DNA from: Hippophae tibetana
Taxonomy: Eukaryota; Streptophyta; Magnoliopsida; Rosales; Elaeagnaceae
Assembly: GCA_037013495.1 (NCBI GenBank)
Contig: CM072810.1
Coordinates: 108,166,398-108,230,397 of the forward strand
Length of the DNA stretch: 64,000 bases
Reading direction: 5' to 3'
Shown here: piece by piece, positions 21,963-35,816 of the stretch
How positions within the stretch are numbered: position 1 is the first letter of the stretch
How the letters are laid out: every line of letters starts with the position of its first letter
Program-made: the position numbers and the translations under genes
Notes under the pieces: model-generated
What the model was told of the DNA's origin: nothing
The model's database searches: none
Seen by the model: the letters and a program-made list of their open reading frames with translations, nothing else

Positions 21963-24900
21963 ATGGCGGAGGGCAAGAATGAGGACACGAAGAAGAAGGT
22001 GATGGTGGCGATAGATGAAAGCGACTGTAGCCACTACGCCTTCACTTGGGCTCTTGATCGTTTGGGTCCCACCTTACAAAACTCCCATCTTCTCATCTTC
22101 ACCGCTCAACCTATCGTTCAGTTTGGTTACGCTTATGCTTCTAGTTATGGCGCAACTCGTTTGTTCTGCATCCCCCTTTTCTTGCTTCTGTTGTTAAAGT
22201 TTTGATTTTGCTTTTCTTTTTCACGGAAAATTGATTTTAAATGATCACTAACGAAGAAAAGTTGTTGAATGATATCTCAGTTATGTTGATTTCTTACACT
22301 GGATTCTTACTAGTCTGAGAAATGGTTTACCAAATTTCTGTATACAGCTTTTGATTTGATTGGAACTATCCAAGAGAAAGAAAGGAAGGTTGCATTGGCC
22401 TTGTTAGAGAAAACCAAGGAAATCTGTGCCAGACATGGGGTAAAGCTTCTCCCTATTTCTTGGCCTGTAGTTTGGAAAGAGTAAATATGCCTCACTTTTC
22501 CTAGTTTGTTCTTTTAGTAATAAACAGACATTTGTGCTCTGCAAATAGCTATAGAAGCGTTCTGTTTGGATATATAATTGATACAGGATAAAAATCGTTA
22601 CTAGGGTATATGTTGCTTGTGATGGCAGGAGGAGTTGTTTAATTATGAGGTAGCTAAAGTAGATCAATTCCATTTTCTATAAAGTAGCTGAAATAATGAT
22701 ATTGATCATGTTACATTAAACCTCACGAGAGGTTTGTGATGTTAAACCCAATTTGAAATTTTTATAATTTGGACACGAGTACAGTAGTAATCTTATTCCA
22801 TTGCAGTTGAAATTTGGCCCATTAGAAGTCAAAAGTAATGAGGAAAAGTTTAGCCTTTATATTAGCATATAGTGATTGTTACAACAATAAAAGATGTATA
22901 GTTAATCATGTGGAGCATATAAAATTCCATTTGAGCTGAAAACATTGAGAATTGAGCCTATTTTGGGGGTATGTTAGATTGGAGATTTTCTAGTTCCATA
23001 CTTGGGTCCTATGTTTTTTTCCCTGTCTTACAAGTTTTTCTTCTTTTGATTGAAGATAAATTACTTTCACTTTGTCCTTCATGCCTGCTTCCATAGTAAG
23101 AGTTTTTATTATTGAAGCTTAAGCCTTTTATTTTGTGCACTGATACTATGCACTAAAGGCTACTGAGACTTAAAGGCTCTGTTTCATACTAAAAAAAGAA
23201 AATTGGTGGATTTGAATGCAAAATTAAGGTAGCACTTAGACTCTAAGATAAAACTCTTTAATTTTAGCCTAAGTGAGTAAAATACAAGCTGAAAAAGAAA
23301 CCAAAAAACTACAGCCAAAAAGTGAAAGTAAAAGTGAATTTTTTTTATATAATGGAACTTGTAAGTAGCCCATTTCTTTATCTTCCTCTGCTCTGGTCTT
23401 GTTGTTTTCGGTTCCTTCTTCTTTTAACAACCTTTAACAACTCCCTGTTCCTTACAACAAATAGTTTTTGATAAACACAAGCAGATGTTTTTTTTCTTGG
23501 TGATATTTCTCTTATTCTTTCTTTTTTCTTATTTTTTTAATTTATTTTTTATTTTCTACTGCTTTTTTTTCCTTCTTTCTTCTTTGTTTTCTTTTACTTT
23601 CTTTGTTTTTTTTCTTATTTTGCTTGTTGAGTTGCTGTTAATGATACCAAAGATTTTTCTATTATCTATTTTCTTAATTTTTTTTATGATTTGTTTGTTT
23701 ATACGTCTTATATCTCTTAGTCTGTTACAAAATGAATAATAGAAAAAGTAAAACAAATCTGAGTATTTTTAATTATTTGAAATTCTGTAAGAGTTTCATT
23801 TAAGATTGAAGAATATGATGAAGATGATGGACTCTAACCATGAGATCTTAGTCCAATGTTAGGAGGCTAGTTTTTGGTGAACTTTATTAATGTGTTTTTT
23901 AGTTAATTTTTTATGGATCTTAATTTTACCATGTTTAGATGTTTTAGTGGTGATTGAATTGCTATGTTATGAACTATATGATGTTATTTAAAAAAAATTT
24001 ATTTTTATTTCATTTTAATTTAAGGCTTAAGCCTTATACCGCCTCAAAGTTTATGCCTTACCTAAATGGAAGGGCATTTGCATTGAGGCTAGAACACGCC
24101 TTTTAAAACATTGGTTGATGTGTGTTTTTTTTTTGTAATTGACTAGTTGTTGTAACATTATTTCCCCACTTTTGTTGTTTCATGCAATATTGTTTGTGCT
24201 AATAAACTTTAATATCACTAAAAGAATTTTGTGATTTATTCCAAATAACTACCAACAACACGTAATTAACAATTTGTGTTAGTTTGGACTAGTCCGTTTG
24301 TTTTTGGTTTGGGTTCGGGTCGACTTTTGTTTGCTCAAATTAAATTCAATTTGAATTAGGTTTGAATCAATTTATGCTGGGCTAATTTAGTTAGTTTAAA
24401 CTTATCCAGTCCACACGAATTACCACCTCTAATTGATAGTATGTTAGGTTCTTCTTGTTAGTGGATAAATTTTTTTCCCACATTTATTAAAAAAGAAAAT
24501 ATATTATTGTAGTATTTATAAGTAGTACGAGACTTAACTTTTTGGAATTGGAAAGTCCATAATTCTTATAAACTTTGACACTTCTTATTTCATTTGCATG
24601 AATACGGACGTGTTATGTCTTTTGAGATTGCTAATGCCCGGTAAACCCGAGGTTCCTTTCCACTATTATAGCTGTCTAAATATAGAACACGAAAAATGAA
24701 GATTGTCAAGAGTAATCGTTCTGATACAGGATTGGAAAATTAATTTAGTATTTTCCTTGCTGTAGATCTTGGCAGAGACAATAACAGAAGTTGGAGATCC
24801 TAAAGTGGTAATATGTGAAGCTGTGGACAAGCTTAACGTTGAATTACTCGTATTAGGCAGCCATGGTCGTGGAGCCATAGAAAGGTATATCCTATCCCGA

Positions 24901-25776
24901 TATCCTGGATCCTTTTTCATTCGTTCATGAAAAGCTGATGAAATTTGTCATTTTGCATGGTTGTCTATATTTTGCTTCTTTTTTATTAGATTTACATTGG
25001 TTAGTTGATAGTTCATATTACTCGGTCAACAGTTCAACACAAATTGATATTTTTTTTTCATTTTTTACTGGGACACATTTATTAATTTTTGTAATAAATA
25101 TATGTTCTAGAAATAGAAATATACCCTGATAAAGGAAACCCTTTAAGCTCTCAAGTGGCTTCTTATCAATAGAACTTTCTCTTCATTCAATAGTCTTGCT
25201 TTATTTTGTGTTAGGCATTAATCTAGGCTTTGGCAATAAGCCCTTTCTTGCTCAAAGGAAGCATTCTTAGCATATAGCGTTTTGTGTGGAATGCAAAGAT
25301 GTAAGAGAACTATAAGTTTATGCTATTAAGCTATTTGTGTGCTCCATGAGAGACAGTAGTCTGAAAAAATTTATGAAGGGATTTTGGTCCAAATTGTCTT
25401 CGCATATTGGAAGCAAATATTTTGGATGTGATGAAGAGAAAATAAATATTGTGCTGGAGAAGAGAGAAGACTAGACATTGTATCAATTCATTTATAAAAC
25501 AACATATAATTTATGGAAGGTTTGTTCAACGAGAATTCCAGTGTTCTTAAAGCTGTAGTGATACTGCTGTATTTCTTCTATGGTCTGTAAGTTTTGATGA
25601 GTAGAGTATCAGTTTTAATACTGTGACTGGAAAAGATTAACAAGGGAGGGAAAATTCTAGTTTCATATGGGAAGCTAATGCAATTTTCTTGTGGCAGGGC
25701 TTTTCTGGGGAGTGTCAGCAATTACTGTATTCATAATGCTAACTGTCCTGTTCTGGTGGTAAAGAAACCAGTTTGA
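21963..25776 (+). CDS. Universal stress protein (USP gene 1), ATP-binding type, 4 exons, 161 aa
   Basis: Single-domain plant USP, a small cytosolic alpha/beta protein of the UspA superfamily that binds ATP and is linked to drought, hypoxia and oxidative stress responses. Predicted exons: 21963-22158 (196 bp), 22348-22439 (92), 24766-24884 (119) and 25698-25776 (79), 486 bp in total. All introns are GT-AG, and phases join without a stop. Exon 1 holds the first beta strand and loop (KKVMVAIDESDCSHYAFTWA, D18). Exon 2 holds the helix with ALLEKTKEICARHG. Exon 3 holds TEVGDPK and the start of the nucleotide loop. The ATP motif G-2X-G-9X-G-S is complete at G127, G130 and G140-S141, split by intron 3. 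The end is CPVLVVKKPV and a stop. Length fits the family (about 160 aa). Intron 2 is 2.3 kb and contains a hAT-like end. A paralogue lies 12.9 kb downstream on the same strand. The exon model is from splice motifs and family fit only. Confidence 0.92.
23485..23740 (+). repeat. Polypyrimidine (T/C-rich) tract in USP gene 1 intron 2
   Basis: About 250 bp of TTTC/TTCTT-rich sequence. The hydrophobic 84-codon frame in it (mostly F and L) is a composition artefact. Confidence 0.8.
24110..24431 (+). mobile_element. hAT-like element end in USP gene 1 intron 2
   Basis: Shares order and words with 17270-17540 (TTTCATGCAATATTGTTT against TTTCATGTAATGTTATTT; AATTAAATTCAA, then ATTTAG, and the closing TTACCACCTCTA against TTTACCCCTA). 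Reads as the right end of a non-autonomous hAT relative; the left end is not identified. Confidence 0.4.
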
Positions 25777-28230
25777 TCAGTTTGTTGCCGTACGTATATG
25801 AGGCTCGATACTTGTTCCTGCTTGGTCTAAAACTACATCTATAAGATTGATATAAAGTATTACCAACTTAATGTAAATTATGAGACATTTCTAAGACTCT
25901 TGATGAAAAACGGTTTGTGCTGTAATTTAGTTGAATGTTAATAATGAACAAGTAATGTTAGAACACTTCGCTGAATTGTTTTTTATTGAACAACATTTTT
26001 ATTTAGTTGGAGAATGTTTTTTTGTCACAGCTTATATTAATCTACTTATCATAATATAATTAACCTTTCTTATTAAGTGGTTTTATAATTACTTCAATAT
26101 TTCACATTCCTAATTTAGGTCTTACAAATACTTCAATATTTTACATTCTTAATTTAACATCTAAACAGCTACGTGACTTTATGCATATAACATCATGAAT
26201 ATAACATTACTCTATTTTGTTACTGTCAACGACATCAAATAGATAATCTCAAAACCAGCTTGAGATTGAGCACATCTTATTTTCTTGCAATATTGCAATA
26301 TTAGATCCAAGTTATACTCAAGAAGCCTATTTTGATGAACTTTGACAAAAAAGTTGCATCAGGAGGAGGCTATTGTAAGACTAGTAGTACATATAGGAGT
26401 GTTTCATCTCTCAAGCTTACACAAGTCTCAAATCATTCGGTGATATCTCATGCCTTAGGGCAGGTTTCGAGTTACTTGAGACAACATTTGCCTTGTTAGT
26501 GGGTTGCTTCATCTTCTTCGTTTGCATTAACATCTTATTGATGTATAGCATTGCTTGTATAGATAATTCATTGATTGAAATAGTTTCAAGTAGGGATGGA
26601 TTTATGATTTTAATTCAAGAAGCAATTATCTTAGGATTAGACAAAAAAAATTGATAAATTAGATTGGATTGAAAAATTGGATTGTTTGAACAATTCAATT
26701 TGATTTGTTACCTAATTTGGTCTGGTCTGATTTGTAAAAAAAATAAATTAAATTATTAAATTAAATTGAGTCGTTTATATTGTTATATTTATAATTTACA
26801 ACTTATAAATATAATAGTGTATGAAGTTTAATAACTAAATCTAAAGAACACAATTTTTGTTGTTGTTTTAAATAAGAGTAGATAGAAAAACATAAATGTT
26901 ATTATTGATGAGACGATTATGTTTTAAACTAAGATAAAAGAGGTTAATAATATGTCAAAAATTAATAAGCTAGTAAAGCTAATAGTTGATTCGTGATAAT
27001 ATAAAATAGTTTCAATAAATATTTGAATATTTTTATTCAATAGAGTTATAACAAATCAGATTAGTTTTAATGTTTATGTTCAATATATTATATATGAACA
27101 ATTTAGTTAGATATTTTAATTTTTGTAAATTTTAGACAAAGCGGACCGTTACAAAAATTATATAAATATTAAGAATAATATTGTTTATTTTTCAATAAAT
27201 GAATACTATTTATTTTTTATTGAAATAATTCTTAAATAGTATAAATATGTTTAAATTATTAATTTTGTCGTATATTTTTGAGTTATAAAAATTTAAAAAT
27301 AAAAATTAAGAGGAAAACGTATATTTATTTATGCATCTAATTTATTTAAATTTCATAATTATTACATCTTAAATTTTTGTTACGAGGAAATGAAAGGAGG
27401 TTAGTATCCCTCGCGACTCTCATGTAGTTCTGCCAATGCCTAAGACAATAAGTACAACCAACTATCTATTGCTACTCTATAAAGCCAACACAGGCACGTT
27501 GTAGTGGATTTTTATTATTTAAGTAAATCTGAAGAAATGGTATTAAATGATTTGTGGGATTTTTTTTATCAAGTTGTTTCCGTTAATTGGTTTCTATCAA
27601 CGTTGTTGAAAATATCGGGGATAAAAAAATTGCAAGAGAAAGAAGAGATTGAAGTTTGAGGTTGGACTCCTTGTCATCTAGAATATTTTGAACAATTAAT
27701 ATTTTACTGGTAAGATATTGCTATAAATAATTGATGTAATTGATTTGAAGTATTGTTTTTTAATTTTTGGGTTTTCTTGTTTCTTTTCCCCTTTTGTTGA
27801 CATTTATTTTGAAATAAAAGTGTTAAAAAGGTAAGGATATTCTGACATATTATAACATATCTCATTAATTAGTGCTTTTTTAGTTGAATTCATTAACAAA
27901 AACCGACTATTTTGATTTATGGTCTATTAATTACTAAGTCGTGTCATCCGTATTTTATCGGTTAACGAGTTAACTCATCCAATCATTAATTTAATCTATT
28001 ATTTTAATAAAAAATATTATTTTTAGGAGTTAAATTTCTCATCTCATAGGTATATTGTATATCTAAATGTTATATGTCGCAACTTGATATGTGTCATAAA
28101 CCACATGTCACCTCGACTTGTTATAGGCTATGTATCACTTGTCTACTTAACCCATTACCAACCACGGGCCAACAGGCTGAGTGGTTAACGAGCATGTAAT
28201 GCCATGTCAACTCGTTTGACACTCCTATCT
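25777..28230. other. Spacer downstream of USP gene 1
   Basis: Starts with the USP gene 1 3' untranslated region. On the minus strand 26600-26424 there is a coding-like stretch of about 58 codons (including QAMLYINKMLMQTKK and ALRHEISPNDLRLV) that I cannot identify. The segment 27890-28228 ends TTTGACACTCCTA, which resembles a worn hAT terminus. The rest is AT-rich with nothing recognised. Confidence 0.4.
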
Positions 28231-28566
28231 TAAAATCAAGAGCAATTTAGAGGTTTTTTTTTCTTTCTAAAAGGGGATTTGGGATGTCAGAAATCTTCTT
28301 CCATAAGATGGCTTATTTTGTAAATCTATCTATAATATATAAAACGTTATGGCCACACTTGTATCACTTGTCTTTATTATTTTAATTGATGTTATGTAGT
28401 ATTAGGAGGAGGTTTCTGATTGTAATATTGCCAGTTTAGTGTAAAAGTGCAGTGTAATATGTGGCTATGTATATTTTATTTGAATATATTTATGTTCAAT
28501 AAAGATTTTGCTCTCTCTGTGATTCTTGTTGAATTGAGAAAGTCACATCGTTGTTAAAATTTTATC

Positions 28567-29270
28567 TTTCACTACTACAAAAAGTGACATTATAAAGTCG
28601 GTTCACGCAATGAACCGACTTTAATTTTTTATTTATTTATTTAAATTTATTCATTTTCAACCTGTATTCGAGCAGAAAAAAAACCAAAATCAGTTTAACA
28701 AATATTTTAAATAATACAAATATTTAAAAAATAAAATATTAATTAATAACAGAAAAATTACCATGATTTTGTTCTATTTTATTCAAGATCGTCATATTCT
28801 TCTCCTTATGTTATAATACAAACATACATATATAATACAAAAATCTATACACATAAATAATAACACATAATAACAGAAAAAAATATGAATAATAGGGGAT
28901 CTAAAAGATTAGTTAGAGAGGAAGAAAACTCACTAACCGATGTTGGAAATGGTAGTCGTAGGTGGCCGGAAAATGAGAAAGAGTGGAGGAGGAGGTTTTC
29001 AGTTTTTTAGAGTTATGCAACGCTGAAAATAATTTTTGTCTGGGAAGAAAGAAGAGAAAAGATTTATCCACGTGTGTAGCGTCGGTTGACGTGTCGAACC
29101 GACGCTATGTTACGTGGATAGCGTCGGTTAACACCTAGAACCGACGCTAGGTCCACGCATAGCGTCGGTTCGACACATCAACCGACGCTACGTCCTACGT
29201 GGATAGCGTCGGTTCTATACCGAACCGACTTTACATATCGACTTAAATACTCATTTTTGTAGTAGTGTTT
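28567..29270 (+). mobile_element. Non-autonomous CACTA-type element, copy 2 (complete)
   Basis: 28570-29267, 698 bp, with perfect 14-bp terminal inverted repeats CACTACTACAAAAA and TTTTTGTAGTAGTG, flanked by the 3-bp target duplication TTT (28567-28569, 29268-29270), as CACTA/En-Spm elements require. The left subterminal part has AAAGTCGGTTC facing GAACCGACTTT. The right part (29090-29225) carries at least six alternating AGCGTCGGTT / AACCGACGCT words, probable transposase-binding sites. No coding capacity. It is the best-preserved of three copies in the window. Confidence 0.9.
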
Positions 29271-30300
29271 GTGTAATTTCTATTTATAAGGAAAATGAGG
29301 TCTAAATTTTAAGGAGTCATATTGAGACTAAAATTGTTTGCTCAAAATTGTCTAAAATTCTAATCTTATTTTAATTCTTACTATCCTAAAATCGTCTTGC
29401 AGTTCGGTTCTTATTTGCGTCCTTAAATTGATAATATCGTTGTTGTGATCCTTTTGAGTGTTAAATACGTGAGGAGTGAAAGTGAGGGAATTTTATCCCT
29501 AACAATCCTATGTGTTTTAGTTTACAAAATGTCTACTAGAAAAAATCACCAAGCAAACGGCGAAGAAAAAATTAAGCATTCATAATCACAATGCAAGACA
29601 TTCAATATTTCGAGAGATTAAATATATAATTCAGTAACATGAGAGTTTGGATGAATAAATTTGAAGCTAACTTGCAAAAGAAATAACCAAAAAGACTACC
29701 TAAGAGGCAAGATATCACTATTAATAACTTTGCACCCCAAATGAATCCCTACTTGGTTAGATTTTAGCCTTGATGAATTGAACTATCATCAACATAAGAT
29801 AAACAAGGTTGGATTATTAATAAGAAAGGAGAGTGAATAAAAGAAAAAAGAGTGAGTTAAAAATAAGTGAATGAAAGAGCAATATGAAAAAAGAGAGTGA
29901 AAATTCAAAAGTTAGTGTAGCTAAGAGCTTCAAAGAATAAGAGAGTAAGTAAAAGTGAAAAACAAGAGACAATTGATAGAGTAGAAAAATAAGATAATAA
30001 GAAAAGAAAACATGAAAAAGAGATTGTTTTAGTACTAGTGAAATTTTTCTTCTTCTTTGCATAGTGTAGTTCGTCTTATGTTGAATTTAGATGTAATAAA
30101 ACAAATTGATTTTATTGAAGTTGAACAACAAGTTGTAAGTATCAAGCCAACATTTACAAAGATGACAACCAAGAGATTAATGCATTATGTGGTTTGAACA
30201 TATTTCATGGGGTAGGATATCCTTAACATTATAGCGAAGATTTGAGAACAAATATAGATTGATTGTGTGAAAAAATAGTTATTATTGAAGGGTACTATTT
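29268..30300 (+). mobile_element. Possible Ty3/gypsy gag remnant flanking CACTA copy 2
   Basis: A short frame opens with ATG at about 29528 (STRKNHQANGEEK), and a later frame reads MQDIQYFERLNIQFSNMRVW. This pattern resembles the start of chromovirus-type gag proteins (FERLN..F..MR..M). No CCHC finger, protease or pol follows and frames break repeatedly. The sequence before the CACTA copy (28380-28569, with an AATAAAG-like signal) might be the matching LTR. Weak evidence. Confidence 0.3.
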
Positions 30301-33300
30301 GGACGAAGTTTTTTTAATTTTTATAAAATTATTATATTAAGATTGAATTATCTTTTAACAATCCTCTTTTAGGATTTATATTTGTTTTCTTGTTACACTT
30401 TATCTAGTTTGTATTAAGATTTACTTTGTAACTGTCAATAAAGATGTGAAATGAGCCAAGTAAGATAGATTTAAGATTTTAATATAGGTGAAGAACTTTA
30501 AACTTTTCTTGGTTCCATGACCAAACTAGAACTTATCAAGTGTAACACTTTGTGATGTTCAACCATTATACCTTTGTTTTTTTTGGCTCTTCTGTACCAT
30601 TCAGGCAAAATTATATCCCTTGAATTTAAATTTAGCTTTCTTGGGATTGAAATCATCATCGATTGATTTTTTAAGTTCTTAAACACAAGTTGTACGTAGG
30701 TTTGTATCACTATATGTTCACATCATTCATAAACTTATCTTATATAAAATTTTCTCTATCGTTACTAATTATATAAAATAGTCATTTAAGAAGCACGGGC
30801 TCCACAAAAATATATACCTTTTTTTCTATCAAAATTTCAAAATTTTCATTTTCTTAAAAGTATCACAAAATAATAGATAAATTTCATTTATCTTTAAAAA
30901 CTTTAATGTGGATTAGTCAATATTATTCAATTGTTGTTTGGCATTGATAAAGATTTATCAACTATGGACCATCTATGGACAGATAATTAAATAAAATTTA
31001 TTCAATTAAAATATAGATAGATTAATTTTTATTTAATTAAATATAAATGATTTCAAATAAAGTATACCTTATCTTAAAAAGCGTTCTTTATTAAAAATTA
31101 GAATGTAGTGTAAATGAAGAAAGTGGTATTTTAAAGGAAATAATAATTTTGGGAAATAGTTTGGTTTGATGTCAATTTTCAAAAGGTGATGAAGACGTTT
31201 CCATATAATTTGATTCCTTGCATTTCAGCTTTATCTGTTTTTGAAAAAAAGTATAGTTTTAGTTAAATTGTCAATTTCTCACCAAATTGCCTAGGAAGAG
31301 ACCTAAACCTTTTTCCTACTAACCTTTGGATCTCTCGTCTTAATAAATTTTCAGGACATATATTTTATTCCCAATAAATATTTTTTCTTCACAATCAAGC
31401 TACACTCAAAAGGTAAGTGGTTTAAAATAAAATAAAGTAATTTAATTAATAAATTATTTTAAAAATTATTATTAAGTATTTGGAGTTAAAATTTTTAAAA
31501 TAATTTTAATTTTATTTTAAAAATAAAACATGTATTTAAAATTACCTACCCTGAAATTAAGTATTAATCATTTATCCTAAAAGTATTAGTAATATTTCTT
31601 AAAATTTTGAAAATACTTTAAGAAGTAATTTTACCATTAAGAGCCACTTTCAAGGACAATTTCAAACGCCACTGATCCTAAAAAGCCTTGATATTTAAAT
31701 ATTCTTCAAAATTCATAATTTTCTATTATAATTTTTTTCTTTTTGCTAACATAATTTTTTTAACATATATTTTTAATTGGCACATTTATAGCTAGATATT
31801 AAGGTTCTCTCTTGGTAAAAAAAAGAGAGAGTGTTAATAGACCAAAAGAGAAAAAAAATTCCTAAGTGTTTCATTGTCCATAAATAGTGCTTCAATGTTG
31901 CGAAATGGAAATTCCCTACTCGAATTTTGAAAAATTTATTGATCCTTCACTAATCAATAATATATACTTAGTTATATATTTTGTGTTCTAAATTTAAAAA
32001 AAAAATTATAATAAAAAATTTATAAATGCATTTTTTTCTATAGAATTATCTATATTAGTAAAAAATATTAGATTTTTTTCCCTTAATTACCCATCTCGGT
32101 CCAAAAAACAAACACTATTCATAAACTTATGGTGTAATTCTTGACAGAGCAATAAATTATGTGATACTTCTTGAAAACATCTTTTCATGAAATAACAAAA
32201 GTGCTTTCATGACCTATATATAAAAAAAAAACATTTTAAGCTTCTGTGACAGAAGTTAAAATTATGTACTTCTTGAAAGCAATTTCTTATATTACTGCTT
32301 TTAATTAAAATTCATATTAAATAGATTTAAAAGCAAGCGAACCCAAAAGTCAAGATAGCTTGAACAATAGTAGCAACAATTTTTTTAAGTGAGTTATGTA
32401 AACATAAAATCAGAAGTTCGAACAAGTTACCTAATATTATTTAAAATCCACAAGTTAAGATATTTTAGTAGTTGGAAATGTAAATTATTTGATGCTAAAA
32501 GCTGTATCTTACGTAAAGCCTTAAATCCGGAATTTTTTTAATCATCGGTGAAAATTTCATTATTTATCGAAACAAAATTTATAGAAATAAAAATATTTAC
32601 TCATAATAATATTAAATTATATTTAATTTAATGGTATTTAACATTTAACCATTTAAAATAAAAAATAATTTATTTTAAATAATATTTAATTAATTCGACA
32701 ATTAAATGTAAAATAATATTTCAATTTTTTTTAATGATAAAAATATGTAAAATAAATTACTTTTATAATTATAAACTTTAAATATATTTTTATTACTTTA
32801 CAAACAATTATACTTAAAAAAAATTTAAAATACAAGTTAAGACAATATGGAGTATAGATACACCAACTCAACATCTAAAGTATACTACACTCTAATTTCA
32901 AAACTTAAAAATAGAAATATAAATACCATTAAGGTTTTATATTTATTATAAGATAATATTTTGATCTTAATTTTTTTTTGTAATATTTTATTCGTATTAT
33001 TATTAAAAAAGTGATAACATAAAGATAAAATAAATTATTTTATTTTATTTTTTAATTTTTTAGTTGTATTATATAGAATTTTTTTTAATTTGAATAAATT
33101 ATAATAAAAAAATTAAATAAAATGAAAAATAAATACATAAAAGATAAAAATAATTATTTATATTTATGCAGTCGTATTTTTATAATATAATTAAATATTT
33201 ATAAAAGATAAATATAGAATTAAAATATTATTTTAAAAATAAATATACAATTATTAAGTGTATAATCACTCACTCTTGTATAAAAATCATACTACCGAGA

Positions 33301-33683
33301 AAACATAAGTTTATAGTAATAATAAAAAAAAAAAATATTTGCTCACATTTCTTACTTGAAAACATGGTTGCAGTTAAAAACAAAATCCACACTCCGAAAT
33401 TAAATTAATTAAGATTAATTAAGTTTTATTTTCGTCCTAAGAAAATTTTAAAAAATATTAAAAATATTCTATTCGTTTCTATTATATCTAAAATATATGA
33501 ATATGAAAAAAAATAATTACGTTAATTTTTTTAACAAAAATAAACTCGTGCATAGAGCATGTTTTTATCGAGGATAGAATAATAAGTTCAAGTATACAGA
33601 TAATAAAAAAAACCGATCGTGGGTAATATATGTTATCATCTCTCTTCCCATTGTTAGAACCTGGAGGCAAAGAGTACTGGTAA
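30301..33683. other. AT-rich spacer
   Basis: No gene supported. A 70-codon minus-strand frame at 30498-30710 has balanced composition but matches nothing I know. Otherwise long A/T runs. Confidence 0.5.
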
Positions 33684-34400
33684 CACTATTACAAAAAGGG
33701 TATTTAAATCGATATGTAAAGTCGGTTTTTGGAAAAAAAAAATCAACTTATAATGAATTTAAAGTCGGTTCGGTATAAAACCGACACTATCCACGTAGAA
33801 CGTAGCATCGGTTGACAGGTAAAACTGACACTACACACGTGGATAAATTTTTTTTCTCTTCTTTCTTTCCTAGACAAAAACTATTATAAGCGTTGTATAA
33901 CTCTCAAAAACCCAAAACCTCATCCACTCTTTCTCATTTTTCGACCACCTACAACCATCAATTTCAGCGTCGATTAGTGAGTTTTCTTCCTCTCTAACTA
34001 ATCTTTTAGATTCCCTATTTTTTTTTAGCAAAATACTCAAAAAATTTATACTTATTCTCATTTATAAAACACCATTTTTTCTTCATTTTTTTTATTTTGT
34101 AACTTCATTTACTCTTGTAAGTATTTCTATTAATCCTACGCACTTATTATTTATATATTTTTTCTGTTATTATGTGTTATTATTTATGTATATAAATTTT
34201 TGTATTATAATATCAAGAGAAAAATATGGTGATTTTGAATAACATAGAACAATATCATGATAATTTTTTTGTTTTTAATTAATATTTTATTTTTTGTATT
34301 ATTTAAACTATTTGTTAAATAATTTTTTTTTATGTTATAATTTAGTGATCGAATACAAGTTTTAATTTAAGTATAATAGAAAATAAATAAATTTTGTAAA
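33684..34400 (-). mobile_element. Non-autonomous CACTA-type element, copy 3, inverted and truncated
   Basis: Begins CACTATTACAAAAA at 33684 (one base off the copy 2 terminus) and continues as the reverse complement of the copy 2 right end: ATATGTAAAGTCGG, ACCGACACTATCCACG. The interior block with AGTGAGTTTTCTTCCTCTCT is shared with copies 1 and 2. Homology is lost at about 34400, before the expected second terminus, so that end is deleted or decayed. No target duplication can be checked. Confidence 0.75.
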
Positions 34401-35012
34401 AAAAATATATTAAAAGTTTCTGCTTTTAGATGTTTTAAATATTTTTAAAAATTATTTATAATTAAACCAGCTTTGACTAAATGCAGAAACCACTAAAAAA
34501 AATTCATGATTTTTTTTTCGTTGACATCTATAATTATCGAGTAAAGGTTTTAAAGTATTCCTATAAAATTATATTTAATATAACTTTTGGACTTATTTGC
34601 ACGACTTTTAAGTCCTTCTCTTTTAGATATCATTTATTGTTACTAATTTAGTAATATACATGTTCAGTAAATATATACAATGAATCAATTATTGTCTATA
34701 GTATGTGTTAGAAAATATCCTTACGGTGAAAACTATTATCTAAATTAACTTAAAAATATTTATATTATATCATTAAAAATTAAAATAAAAAATCTTTATT
34801 CAAATTACGGAACGATTGTATCTATAAATTAAAGAACATTATTTTAAATTATACCGAATAATTAAATCTTAAAATATAATTTTCAGATTTAAGTTTGTGA
34901 TGAAAAATAATATATTTTACTTTAATATCCTTGATATAAAATATTAAATAAAAATAAAATCAATTTATTTTATATAAATGTTTTACGTATTTAACATTTC
35001 GTAAACATAATA
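34401..35012. other. AT-rich spacer
   Basis: Nothing recognised. Confidence 0.5.
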
Positions 35013-35816
35013 ACGTTATTATTATATCATATTTATAAATAATCAGTCATATTAAATTTAATCATAAACAAATTAATATAATATATGAGAATAAAACATA
35101 AAAATAACAATAAATAATTCATTTAAAATTATATCTCAAAAGAATCCTTGTAAAAATTTGATCCTAATTTCTGTTTTGAAAAACCTTCAAAATGATTTGT
35201 ATTTTCATTTATTGAATTAAAAATTAGAAATCTATAAAAACATAATTAGTTATTCTCAAAAAGAAAATAACTTTAAAACTAAAAAAACTAAGAACTAGAG
35301 AGATAAGAGGGATTTTTAGAGATTTAAGAGGATGAGTTTTACAATGGAAAATATGATCTTTTATGGATGAGGAAAAGGTCAAAAACAAAATGAAAAAAAA
35401 TTTCAAAAATTGATTTTGAACGCGTTTGGCCACGCTAACATGCGTGTACGGGGTGAGATTTACAAAAAAACGAGCGCTAGTAGGACTCGACGACAGGCGT
35501 GTGAGTGTGTTGGCTGAACATGGGGCACGCGAGGCTCAATATTTTTGACTGTTTGACTCATTTTGTTCAATTTTTTCATTTATTTTGATTTTTCTTCATT
35601 TTTTTTCAACATATTTGTGATGTATTACCTCCGGTATTTCTCTTCAAATCTTTCAGTTATTTTTAAAAGAAAATATCTGAAAAACAATAAAAAACACATA
35701 ATTCTAAAAAGACAAATATATATAAAAATATGATAAAATCATACAAATATAAATCTATTTAATCAATTAAAGTACATTAATTAATTATAATTTTAGTGCT
35801 TTTTAAGCACATATCA
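35013..35816 (-). repeat. 3' LTR of the gypsy-type element
   Basis: About 804 bp. Shares many blocks with 37107-37931: GAGAATAAAACATAAAAATAA, AACTAAGAACTAGAGA, a GC-richer central part with ACGCGTG-like words, and TATATAAAAATAT near the start. Confidence 0.65.

Noticed and set aside
23485..23739. 84-codon very hydrophobic frame that looks like a membrane protein
   Set aside because: A T-rich intron tract; composition alone gives F and L.
30498..30710. 70-codon minus-strand frame with balanced composition
   Set aside because: No recognised family, no promoter or splice support; kept only as a note in the spacer entry.
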